A program made the position numbers and the translations under genes. Positions 1 to 8,850 of a stretch of 22,462 bases of DNA are shown in pieces; the stretch's first letter is position 1; every line of letters starts with the position of its first letter. Under the pieces are notes generated by a model. It did not search any database, was not told the origin of the DNA, and saw only the letters and a program-made list of their open reading frames with translations. Location of the stretch: positions 1 through 22,462 of the forward strand of contig JALKBU010000856.1 in assembly GCA_023091735.1 (NCBI GenBank). The letters run 5' to 3'. The stretch is from Trichomonas tenax. Taxonomy: Eukaryota > Parabasalia > Trichomonadida > Trichomonadidae.

Positions 1-103
1 TTGATAGATATATAGACTGTGCCACTTATACCACTGGATAGACAACTATCAATATGTACATAAAAGTACTTTCAAATCGAAAAAATATTGATCAGATAAA
101 AAG

Positions 104-1143
104 TTATGAAGGTCGCGGGACTACACCACAGAAGGAAAAATACTGCCGATAGGCATCGATTAATGCTTCCTCGAAGTCTAGATGTATCATCTTTACTTTG
201 GAGAAATCAATGAATTTAGCGATGCTCGATAAACAATATTGATAATTAATCAACGTTTTTGATTCCATTATAAAATGAATTAGTGAAATAAATCTTTGAG
301 TTGGAAGGTCCAACGTCATGATATTTAACAGTTGCCTTTCTTGAACTGCATAGGAACTGCTTTAAAAGTAGCATTGATGAAAAGCTCGATTTTGTCAATT
401 TTCGAAATTTTGTCGAAATTTGAGGGGTTACCCAGACCCCAAAATAGAAAAGGCTTTTCTTGATAAACTAAATAATAATCAATACCATCAATTTTAGTCA
501 TTGAGTTATAACGTTCAGTGATTTTTCTGTATCAAATTTTTGGTGTGTTTCACGATAAATTTTTAGAGCCAAAGATTGAGCAACTTGCTGAACTGGTGTG
601 AGACATTTCGCAAACTCACACATTTTGTTAAAGATGTCATTCGGGCCAGATGAATCTTTTGCAATTCCATATCCGTATATTAAACATTTTGAAAATTAAT
701 TTCATCATCACTTGTTGGTATTGTAATATTTATTTTGTGATTATGATCCTTTTGGTCAGAAATCGATTCCATTTCTTTATTTAACTTTATATCATAGATT
801 TTGAAGCTAATTTTGCTATCACATCTCTTGGTTGAACAATAATATTTTGAAGTTATATAGTTATCATCCTTCGAGTACAGAATATATTTAAAATGATATC
901 TAAACCCATTGTGATCCATGTTCTTGTTCTGAATGAACTGTTCTTCTTCTTTCCTTATATTAAAACTAACATATGATGTTATTTCGTGAGATTGCTTCTA
1001 ATAAAATCATCACTGAGGTTAAAAATATTTTTGAGCTCATTCAGGGCAGAATCTTTATCTGAAAGCAAGCTTGCTTGTTTGCACTTTGTTTTAAATAATC
1101 TCTTTTGATAAATGTTATTTATATTCGATAAGATTCGAAGCAT
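104..1143 (-). pseudogene. Mutator-like (MULE) transposase, 5' part, multiply frameshifted
   Basis: Five open pieces in different frames line up in order on the minus strand. 1143-979 starts with ATG and gives 54 codons of charged N-terminus. A frame open from about 1005 to 680 carries a FLYWCH-like zinc-binding motif; counted from the Met at 919 these are C28, C33, H59 and H61, with the tail DHNHK. About 655-500 is a helical linker. 501-325 holds ELFINATFKAVP. 319-104 holds the segment with KMIHLDFEEALIDAYRQ. In MULE transposases the first catalytic Asp sits in a D(G/A)TF motif and the second in an (L)DFExA motif; here the first reads FINATF, so Asp appears replaced by Asn. At least four frame breaks show it is dead. 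Below 104 the frame breaks again and the rest lies outside the window. The family call is from remembered motifs. I found no terminal inverted repeat. Confidence 0.75.
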
Positions 1144-2234
1144 TCTGAAATTTGGCTGAACAAATTGACAATATTATTCTTCAATAAAAATATCAATTTT
1201 CATTTTTCACTAAATCTATCAACAATAGGTGACTATCATTTAATGCAATGGCATCATTAAAAGCTACCGTTCCATAATATCATGTATTATTTACTTAAAA
1301 TAACTATAAAAGATATGAAATCATATCGAATCAAAAGAAACATGCAACAAATAGGAGTTGAAATCTAGGCATGATATATATCAATATTCGTATAAAGAAG
1401 AAATTGTAATGAGCTGTACAAACGATATCGAAATCTTAAAAGAAGTTACTGAACATGCTCGCTATGATAATTCTAATTGAATCTACTGATATAAAGTTGG
1501 CTAAATTCATTTTTAATGAAAGATGTTTTTCAAATGAATTTTCAAAGTGTGCATAGCACATTTATAATCACAACATAACACACAAGTGTATATCAATTCC
1601 TACTTATTTATAGTCATAAGACATAGGAATATAATGTGATTTGTGTTGTCGAGTAATATTGATCAATAGTATATAGTTTTTCTATAAAATTATAATTAAG
1701 CATGAAGAACATAATAATACAATTAAAGAAAAGTAGATTTTTGGCAATATCTGCATCTAGATGATGTAGATCAACTGACAATATGCATTTTATATATAGA
1801 ATATAGAATATATAGAAAAAGAGTATATATGAGCTATAAAACATGTTTATTCAAAGATATGATAAAAATCTAAAATAGGAATATATATATATTTTGGACA
1901 TCCATCGGTTTCTTCAATTGGACATATTCTCCCAACGTATGTAATTTCAATTCTAGATATAAATGTTAGCTATAGGATGTTTGATTTTTTTGAACATTGA
2001 AAAGTATAAAGAGTCTTATGTATGTAATGAAACAATATTCTAACACACGTTAGAAATGTAACTATACCGAGTAATAGCCAATAAATTGACAAATTTTTTT
2101 GCGAATTTTATATAATTGAAATAGAACAGCTAAATAGAAGCCAACATGCTTAGCACATACAGAACAACAAAAATCCGATAGTGTGTATCATGGAAGCGTG
2201 TTATTAAAAATTGGCAATATTTAAAAACAAGCCC
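1144..2234. other. AT-rich non-coding stretch with one possible decayed ORF
   Basis: I see no intact gene here. A plus-strand frame is open from about 1345 to a TGA near 1479 (it includes MSCTNDIEILKEVTEHARYD). A one-base shift continues it (IESTDIKLAKFIFNERCF) to a TAG near 1553. This suggests a short remnant of a coding sequence, which I cannot name. From 1560 to 2230 the sequence is mostly A and T with runs of TATA and no coding signal on either strand. Confidence 0.4.
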
Positions 2235-2309
2235 ATGTTTGCTGTATTACAGAGATTTGGTAGAATTTACGCTGTTTCTGCTTTGGCTGTCGCTAAAAAT
2301 CCGTGTTAG
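2235..2309 (+). pseudogene. Orphan 24-codon ORF resembling a hydrogenosomal presequence
   Basis: An ATG opens 24 codons ending in TAG. The peptide starts MFAVLQRFGRIYAVSALAVA and continues with KNPC. It has no acidic residue, is rich in Ala, Val and Leu, and carries two Arg in an amphipathic pattern. Trichomonad hydrogenosomal matrix proteins carry short N-terminal presequences of this style, usually beginning Met-Leu; the resemblance to the start of trichomonad ferredoxin (Met-Leu, then Arg-Phe-Gly) is from memory. No mature domain follows in frame, and the next 300 bases do not give one in another frame that I can recognise. It may be the stump of a lost gene or a chance ORF. Confidence 0.25.
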
Positions 2310-2600
2310 TTGATAAAAATCTGAAATCGAAGGTTTGCATTATTTTAAATTTTTCGAGATATGATTTGACAACGTAATATGCAATTGCTATAGCCAAGTT
2401 ATCGTGTGTTAACTGGATTCTGTCGGTTTCGTTGTTTTGACGGACTTTGATTTGTATCTCATGCTGGCAAACCTGAATCGACTCGACTTAAGACTTTTAT
2501 CATCTCCACAGGATGGAGTATCTGTGGTGCAAGTATGGTGAGCAGGCTTCAACGAGAAGCAAGAATCACCAAAAGTGACTTTCCTCTGACGTTAAAATTT
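2310..2600. other. Unassigned stretch, less AT-rich than its flanks
   Basis: The DNA between the mini-ORF and the hairpins near 2605 is visibly richer in G and C than the preceding kilobase, most of all from 2400 to 2580. A plus-strand frame is open for about 50 codons from about 2450 to the TAG near 2602 and includes GKPESTRLKTFIISTGWSIC. I do not recognise it and found no start signal. It could be a decayed coding sequence, a long leader of the next gene, or an RNA gene. Confidence 0.3.
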
Positions 2601-2604
2601 TAGC

Positions 2605-2675
2605 CCTCTCAAATCTTGCCCAAAAGTATTCAATTTTTTCGAGCTTTCGCAACTTTGGCTCTCAATTTTGAGAGG
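2605..2675. repeat. Competing inverted repeats CCTCTCAAA / TTTGAGAGG
   Basis: CCTCTCAAA at 2605-2613 is perfectly complementary to TTTGAGAGG at 2667-2675. A second CTCTCAA at 2659-2665 can pair instead with TTGAGAG at 2668-2674, separated by only TT. One right arm therefore has two possible partners. Confidence 0.6.
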
Positions 2676-2741
2676 ATTTGTAAAGTCCCTTTGTTATCAA
2701 TCATGAATAAAAATTTTCCGTCTTATCGAAAATGAGCAAAA

Positions 2742-2779
2742 ATTTTGTGCCACAAAATGATGCACACACTGCTGTGCAT
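2742..2779. repeat. Two adjacent short hairpins upstream of the giant ORF
   Basis: ATTTTGTG-C-CACAAAAT (2742-2758) is a perfect inverted repeat around one base. Two bases from its end begins ATGCACA (2760-2766), which pairs with TGTGCAT (2773-2779) around a 6-base loop. They lie about 150-185 bp before the start codon at 2928. The word CACAAAATG of the first hairpin recurs exactly over that start codon (2922-2930). Confidence 0.6.
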
Positions 2780-2920
2780 GAATCTTAGATTTCAAAGGTG
2801 ATATCAAGAATCTCAAACAATTTGCTTTGGAACACTTTCCAATTTGCTGTCTATTGAGGGGACAAAATCTTTATCGTCAAAATGTGGACTCGTCTTAGAA
2901 CCAAAATTCTTCTTCCTTGA

Positions 2921-2925
2921 TCACA
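2921..2925 (+). promoter_or_regulatory. Initiator-like element TCACA
   Basis: TCACA fits the trichomonad initiator consensus TCA(+1)-Py-(A/T). The predicted +1 A at 2923 leaves a 5-nt leader before the ATG at 2928, in line with the very short 5' UTRs known in Trichomonas vaginalis. Confidence 0.5.
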
Positions 2926-2927
2926 AA

Positions 2928-5900
2928 ATGTCTGTTTCAGACTCGAATCTAAGAGACTCTGAAACAGAACTAATAAAGATTCTCAAGGAAGGAAACCTTT
3001 CATCGCCTCTCAAAGCGAAATACATCATTCTAATCAACGAAAATTTACCAAATAATCCCAAATTAGCCCTTATATATAACTTGTACGAGTGCCCAAATCT
3101 AAATTTCTCTTCTGATCAAAAATACCTCATTTATCAGCTTCTAAAAAACGGTAATAATTTCATCGAATATCAATCTATTGAATATTTCTATTTAGCTCAC
3201 GAAACTGTTAATTTTAGCGATTTGGTAGTATTGCTTCTTCATAATGAGTGTTACAAATCGATAAAATTCCCGAAAAATTCGTATATTTCTCAATTGGCGA
3301 CTCTATTCAACGAATTGTCATTTTATGGCTACGAAATATCTATAGCTAATGATTTTGACCCTAACAGAGCTGTTAAAGACCAAATAATAGAATTAATCGT
3401 TGTTAATAATATGTTCTATGGATATAACATTAAAAGAACAGTAGTGAGTACTTATCCAAATCCAATGACACCCGATGAATTTGCGACTAAGTTAAAGTTC
3501 ATGCTCAAATCAATTATCAACCTCACATCTTACAGTTCCGGAATTTTAGACATGCCATGGTTCACTAATAACAATGAGTTCACTATAGCATGGCTGCTTT
3601 TCGGAAATTGCGATGTTCCAAAAAAATATCAAAATGATACAACAAATCAGATTTCTTTGTATGTAAAAGAGATGAAATCGAACCCAATGTCTTTCCAGAA
3701 CATGTACAGCTTACTTCAGACCTATATAACCGACAATACCAATGCTAGGCTTCAATTCTTTGCTGAATATCCATTTTTGGAAACTCTCAACAAACAAGTT
3801 TGGGGAACTTCTTGCGAAGAGTTCAAAAGATTCGAAAACCTAGATATTCCATCTTTCATCAAGTGGGTGGATGAGAAATGCACGAATTCATTTACTAATT
3901 TAGTTCCAATCTTGAATTATTCCTATGGACTTTATTTGCTTGAAAAGTCTCGAAATCCAAATAATTACGAAGCCAAATCTCAACTGGAGAAGATCATAGG
4001 TATATCATGTTCTAGCAAAGATGATGTACTAGAGAAATTACAACGTGATTTGATTACTTCTCTTCCAGCAGAATTTTTGATACCAGGAAAAGCTCTCGAT
4101 GCAATATTTAATTACAATGAGCTTTCTAATTCAATGATCAATGATCTAGTTAATGTGTTTAATTCGTATCCTCATGATATGATCATAGAGATGCCTCAGA
4201 TTAATGCAAAAACGTTCATTCGTTATATCACAAGATACTTCAAGTGGATCAATAAGAAGAATGGATATGATCCGAAGATTCTCAAAAAGATCGATACTTT
4301 CCCTCAATTAGTAGAATATATCGAAAAGAAACCACCTAAGCAGCTGGAAATTCAAGAAATAACTAACTTCAAGCAGTTATGTAACCAAATGGAGTCATGT
4401 AAACCTTCCAAGATTACATTTGATTTATCTCTAAATGGAGAGTTGTTTAATTTTATGGAATCTCACGGATTAACATTCGCTCAGATTTACATATTCAAGC
4501 AAATGATTGCAAAATCATCATCGAATTCATTCCCTATAATATCACTTTTCATCTATACAATAATGTCAATAAATACCATTGAAAATGGAAACCAAGTTTA
4601 TCAAAATTTGTCACAGAACAAAGATTTATCTAATACTGTTAAGACAAAGATAGTTCGTTATTTAAGAGACAATACTGGAAATTCGCAAACATTCTTCTCT
4701 AAATTTAATGAAGTTTTGGCTCTTGCAGCACAAGAAAATCTTAACGATTGCATTGATTTTTATTTAGATAAATACATCAACAAATTGAGTAATCCGAAGT
4801 ACAATGTATCGAAAGATTTCTTCCAAGCTTCATATCAAAAGAGACTTGATGATACAAGCGAACTCCAACAAGATATCCAGAAAGTTTTCCAAGCAAACAA
4901 AGCAAATATGAGAATTGCTCTGAGCAAGGAATTCGCAGAACTCCTGAATAACTACTTGATTGATATTAATGCACCAATGAAAAAGGACTCAGATAGAATG
5001 AATTACGACATTCCACCAAAAGAATTTTTCAAGATAATGAAGGATACTTTGCCGTATTTGGATTTTGGAGATGTTCCAACGTGTGTCCACAAAATGGTTT
5101 TCATTAATGCTCAAACATTCGCTATTAGAAACAAAGTCGCCGGAACATTCTTTAGATACCACAGAAGACAAGATTTGTTCTTATTCCAATTCGATTCTAA
5201 GTATAGAAAGACAGACTTCATTTTCGAAAATGTTGTCCCTGAATTTCTTGATATTGCTCTTCCAGAAACCAAAGTTACTGTGCATAAATCTGAATCAGAG
5301 CTTAGATCACTTTCAAGTCGTTTGATTGGTTTGAGTGCTTCCACCGAAAGCTCAATTCCTATGGATTCATCTGAAATCAATTCCATGATGAAAATCCTCT
5401 CAGAAACAAATCAAGATCCGAGCTACAAAGAGAGATATCGAATGATTCTGAACAAACTAAATGAGCTCAAGAAACTCAAAGAGAAAATCAGCAGTGTCAA
5501 TTTCGATAACAACATAATTGCTATAAGTAAATCAATCACTCCAGTTTGTGATAAGTTATGTGAAAATGGACAAATGACTCTGTTTCTTTATTACATCAAT
5601 TCCCAGATCGTTTCAAACTTCTCGTATATTGATTTAACAATTCCTGATATTTTAACAATTCACACGAAGCCTCTTGAAATCATAATCAACACAAACTCGA
5701 ATGATTTGAATGTTTCATTGGATGGTCATAAAGGTGCTTATTTGGGAATCGGCAATTACCAAATCAGAATTTGCATCCCATTAGAATCATTCGATATTGG
5801 GAAAAAAGAAGTTGATTTATTGATGGTTGTTGAAGGCCATAAGTTCCCAATTCACATCGACTTCAATAAGATCAAATCCAAAGTCTACATGAAGGTGGAA

Positions 5901-8795
5901 GGAAACACAATTTTCTACAACCAGCCTATTAAAACATACTGCTTCAACAAGAAACCAATGTTCAAAGATACACCTCTTCAGATCATAACTTATGGCACAA
6001 ATCAAAACAGAATTCATCATAAAGTCTTGTTTGCAGACATCGACGAGCAGTTACAGCCAGTGGTTCAGTACGATCAAGTACAAAAGAGCAGCACTATATT
6101 CCTTGAATCAAGCATCAATACTATGATGACAGTGAAAGTTTCTGACAAAATTTCATTTAAAGTCAATCTTAACAATGACGTATTCGATAATCAATACACT
6201 TTCATGTATTTCAACAGGTTCAAACAAGAACTTGAAGATGTCCCACAACAGCTATTTTGTGGATTACTCGGATTCAGACATTATTTCTATTTTTCAGCCG
6301 TTATCAGTGATCCAAACGATCACATTGAAGTTGATCTCGAACCAAATGATTTATTGAGCTATAAAGATATCAGATACTTAGATGGCGTTATAAGCTTCGA
6401 TATTTGCTTCGCAAGATACACTTATGAAAACACAGATCTTACAATGATTGTAACTACAGAAGAAGGAGAATTCAAGAAGATTTTCAAGTTCGATATCATC
6501 AATGTTCACTTTAACATCATAATTAATGATAACATGATTGGATTTGAATCATCTGTTCCTGAATTTGATGACCTTCCATGTTTGTATTACAATCCTGATA
6601 AAAGATGGGTTCCAATCAAACCAAATGAATTTGTTCCAATTCCTGAATTCAAGTTCATTGTTGTTTCTCCATTTACATATGAATGGATGGAAGTTAGTGA
6701 CGAAGAAAACGTTGAAACATATATCGACTATTCAATGCCAACTTTGATTCCTCCCGAAATCGATAATTATTGCTATTTCGTCATTGAAGGAGATAATTAT
6801 AAAATTGTTATGGAAGATGATTACGATCCATCAACAATGAAGAAAGTTTGCATCAGGTTATGTGATTATCCATATAATCCGAACGAAAGAAATGATAAAT
6901 GGTTCAATGTTTGGTCTCCAATGAGCGAAAAATTCGATTATCTCGGAGATGCATTTTCAACAATCAAACAAGCTGACAAACTCTATAAGATTGTTGAAAA
7001 ATTGTGTAAGTTCACTAAAGTTGGCGTCGACAAACTCACAAAGAAGACAAAGAAAGAGAAAACAAGGGAATCAATAATGTCAGCAATTTTTGATATTTTC
7101 AATCATAGAATCAAAAACATCAAATACACGAAATATGCGTTGAGATTGCCAATCAAACTCGAAGATTTGTTCGAAGCACAATCGAGTCTCACAACAAAGA
7201 TCCAGTTCAATCCAGTTTTTATGAATAAATATAGGAAGAAAGATATCAAGATTGCCAATAAAATCAGGAACTCGCCAACATCGATTAACAGAGATTCTTT
7301 CAATGCAATTACTATTATCGAAGACAATCCACCCCATCGATATGATGGAAACAAAATCAGAGAAACAACATCTAAAGCTCTGGAATATGCCTTTGGAGAA
7401 GATATCAACAAACTTGATCAGAAAATCGATGATTTGAACATCCCTGACTTTGAGAACCAATGCGAAGGAAATGCTTCTACATATCTTAGAGTTTGCACTG
7501 ATTTGTGCTTCAAACTTCCTTGCTTGTTAAGGAGTAGCAAAGATTATGCAAACAAGAATGCCATAAGGATTTATTCATTCTTGATTTCTCTCTACAAATA
7601 TATTTTGAATAACAAGGGTCAAATTAATGAAGATGATTATGAAATGTTTACTGCAGCTTTCAAACAACTGAGATCATTTCTTTATCAACGGCAACAGTCT
7701 GAGGAATCATTGTACTGCGTCAGGACTCCAGAAATGATAAACATTCAAAGCGAAAGTAGTGATGAAAGAAAAGTTTATGCTAACGATGCCAAGAAAGTGA
7801 ATCCATCAAATAAAGAAAACAAAACAAAGCAGACTCTTCCACCACCTCAAAAACAAACATTTGTTTCCGCCAAATCTCAATCAACATCACCAAAAGAGCC
7901 ACAGAACGAACAGCAGCAAAAACAAACTCCACCAGTTCAGTCTCAAGTCATAAATCCTCAACAACAACAACCACAGACACCTCCAACACAATCACAAATT
8001 GTTAATCCACAATCACAAGTTGTGTCTCAGCAGAATCAATTCTCATTCCTTCAAAAGATGGATTCACCGCAACAGCCATCAATGCCGCAATATCCATCTT
8101 TCAACTTTGGAGGATTTAATCAACCACAAATGCCAATGATATCGAATATGATGGTTCAGCCACAGCAAATGGGAATGTATCAACCAATGCCGCAGCAAAT
8201 GTTCCAGAACCAATATATGCCAAATGGTTTCTATCCTCAGCAACAAATGTTTATGCAACAACAGCAAATGCAGATGATGCCGCAACAACAACAGGTGAAT
8301 TCTCCTCCTTCATCACAGCAATATACTCCAAGATTGGATCCAAATGCCATCCTTAGGACTCAGCAAATCACATCTCAACAGTCTGTTCCACAACAACAAA
8401 TGATGACTGCTCAACCGCAATTCCAATTTGGAAATAGTCAAATGATGCCTCAAAAACAAATGTTTATGCCTCAGCAGCAACAACAAATGATGATGCAAAA
8501 CCCACAGCAGCAATTTATGATGAATCCACAGCAGCCGATGATGATGCCCAATCAGATGCAACCACAAATGATGATGCCTGGTCAGTCGCAGACCCCAATG
8601 AACCAACTTCAGCAGCAGTGGATGATGCCCGATCCTCAACAACAAATGTTCTCACAGCAGCAACAAATGATGATGAATATGCCACAGAATGCTGCTCAAA
8701 CACAAGAAGCAAGACCAAGACGTCAAAAGAAAGCTCAAAATGATAATAATAATAACCAATCACAGACATTTGGTTTTGGATTCTCGCAATTTTAA
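2928..8795 (+). CDS. Giant protein of unknown function with a Q/M-rich C-terminal third (1955 aa)
   Basis: I do not recognise this protein. The frame is open from 2844, but 2844 is TTG and the first in-frame ATG is 2928, right after an initiator-like TCACA; I use that start. Residues 1-900 look alpha-helical, with a Lys/Glu-rich coiled-coil-like stretch near 830-855. Residues about 905-1325 look beta-strand-rich and may be Ig-like or C2-like modules. A Lys-rich linker follows (about 1368-1381), then another helical block to about 1620. From about 1634 to 1944 it is dominated by Gln, Met, Pro and Asn with long Q and M runs, typical of prion-like disordered regions. A basic RPRRQKK (1929-1935) could be a nuclear signal. 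The chain ends FGFGFSQF, and NFGG and QFGN occur earlier, so a nucleoporin-like role is possible but weak. No signal peptide or membrane span is visible. Codon use is uniform and no frame break is seen, so the gene looks functional. Confidence 0.9.
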   Translation: MSVSDSNLRDSETELIKILKEGNLSSPLKAKYIILINENLPNNPKLALIYNLYECPNLNFSSDQKYLIYQLLKNGNNFIEYQSIEYFYLAHETVNFSDLVVLLLHNECYKSIKFPKNSYISQLATLFNELSFYGYEISIANDFDPNRAVKDQIIELIVVNNMFYGYNIKRTVVSTYPNPMTPDEFATKLKFMLKSIINLTSYSSGILDMPWFTNNNEFTIAWLLFGNCDVPKKYQNDTTNQISLYVKEMKSNPMSFQNMYSLLQTYITDNTNARLQFFAEYPFLETLNKQVWGTSCEEFKRFENLDIPSFIKWVDEKCTNSFTNLVPILNYSYGLYLLEKSRNPNNYEAKSQLEKIIGISCSSKDDVLEKLQRDLITSLPAEFLIPGKALDAIFNYNELSNSMINDLVNVFNSYPHDMIIEMPQINAKTFIRYITRYFKWINKKNGYDPKILKKIDTFPQLVEYIEKKPPKQLEIQEITNFKQLCNQMESCKPSKITFDLSLNGELFNFMESHGLTFAQIYIFKQMIAKSSSNSFPIISLFIYTIMSINTIENGNQVYQNLSQNKDLSNTVKTKIVRYLRDNTGNSQTFFSKFNEVLALAAQENLNDCIDFYLDKYINKLSNPKYNVSKDFFQASYQKRLDDTSELQQDIQKVFQANKANMRIALSKEFAELLNNYLIDINAPMKKDSDRMNYDIPPKEFFKIMKDTLPYLDFGDVPTCVHKMVFINAQTFAIRNKVAGTFFRYHRRQDLFLFQFDSKYRKTDFIFENVVPEFLDIALPETKVTVHKSESELRSLSSRLIGLSASTESSIPMDSSEINSMMKILSETNQDPSYKERYRMILNKLNELKKLKEKISSVNFDNNIIAISKSITPVCDKLCENGQMTLFLYYINSQIVSNFSYIDLTIPDILTIHTKPLEIIINTNSNDLNVSLDGHKGAYLGIGNYQIRICIPLESFDIGKKEVDLLMVVEGHKFPIHIDFNKIKSKVYMKVEGNTIFYNQPIKTYCFNKKPMFKDTPLQIITYGTNQNRIHHKVLFADIDEQLQPVVQYDQVQKSSTIFLESSINTMMTVKVSDKISFKVNLNNDVFDNQYTFMYFNRFKQELEDVPQQLFCGLLGFRHYFYFSAVISDPNDHIEVDLEPNDLLSYKDIRYLDGVISFDICFARYTYENTDLTMIVTTEEGEFKKIFKFDIINVHFNIIINDNMIGFESSVPEFDDLPCLYYNPDKRWVPIKPNEFVPIPEFKFIVVSPFTYEWMEVSDEENVETYIDYSMPTLIPPEIDNYCYFVIEGDNYKIVMEDDYDPSTMKKVCIRLCDYPYNPNERNDKWFNVWSPMSEKFDYLGDAFSTIKQADKLYKIVEKLCKFTKVGVDKLTKKTKKEKTRESIMSAIFDIFNHRIKNIKYTKYALRLPIKLEDLFEAQSSLTTKIQFNPVFMNKYRKKDIKIANKIRNSPTSINRDSFNAITIIEDNPPHRYDGNKIRETTSKALEYAFGEDINKLDQKIDDLNIPDFENQCEGNASTYLRVCTDLCFKLPCLLRSSKDYANKNAIRIYSFLISLYKYILNNKGQINEDDYEMFTAAFKQLRSFLYQRQQSEESLYCVRTPEMINIQSESSDERKVYANDAKKVNPSNKENKTKQTLPPPQKQTFVSAKSQSTSPKEPQNEQQQKQTPPVQSQVINPQQQQPQTPPTQSQIVNPQSQVVSQQNQFSFLQKMDSPQQPSMPQYPSFNFGGFNQPQMPMISNMMVQPQQMGMYQPMPQQMFQNQYMPNGFYPQQQMFMQQQQMQMMPQQQQVNSPPSSQQYTPRLDPNAILRTQQITSQQSVPQQQMMTAQPQFQFGNSQMMPQKQMFMPQQQQQMMMQNPQQQFMMNPQQPMMMPNQMQPQMMMPGQSQTPMNQLQQQWMMPDPQQQMFSQQQQMMMNMPQNAAQTQEARPRRQKKAQNDNNNNQSQTFGFGFSQF

Positions 8796-8850
8796 TTTAA
8801 TTTTGATTTGATTAATCTTAAAATATCATACAATTTATTTTAGAATACAA
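8796..8850. terminator. Compact convergent 3' junction with UAAA-type signals on both strands
   Basis: Only 55 bp separate the stop codons of two converging genes. Trichomonad polyadenylation uses a UAAA signal at or just after the stop. Plus strand: a TAAAA lies near 8819. Minus strand: two TAAA words lie within 30 nt of the stop. Overlapping 3' UTRs are therefore likely. The assignment rests on motif presence only. Confidence 0.45.

Noticed and set aside
1614..1844. Minus-strand frame of 76 codons
   Set aside because: It is Tyr/Ile/Phe-rich as expected of random AT-rich DNA, with no motif.
2844..2927. N-terminal extension of the giant protein from 2844
   Set aside because: Position 2844 is TTG, unlikely as a start here. 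The first in-frame ATG is 2928 and has an initiator-like element 5 nt upstream.
7080..7460. Minus-strand frame of 126 codons inside the giant gene
   Set aside because: It overlaps an intact coding frame, has chance-like composition and no recognisable motif.
8079..8769. Long minus-strand frames rich in Leu, His, Ser and Val
   Set aside because: They are the antisense of the CAA/CAG/ATG-rich coding repeat of the giant protein and have no domain of their own.
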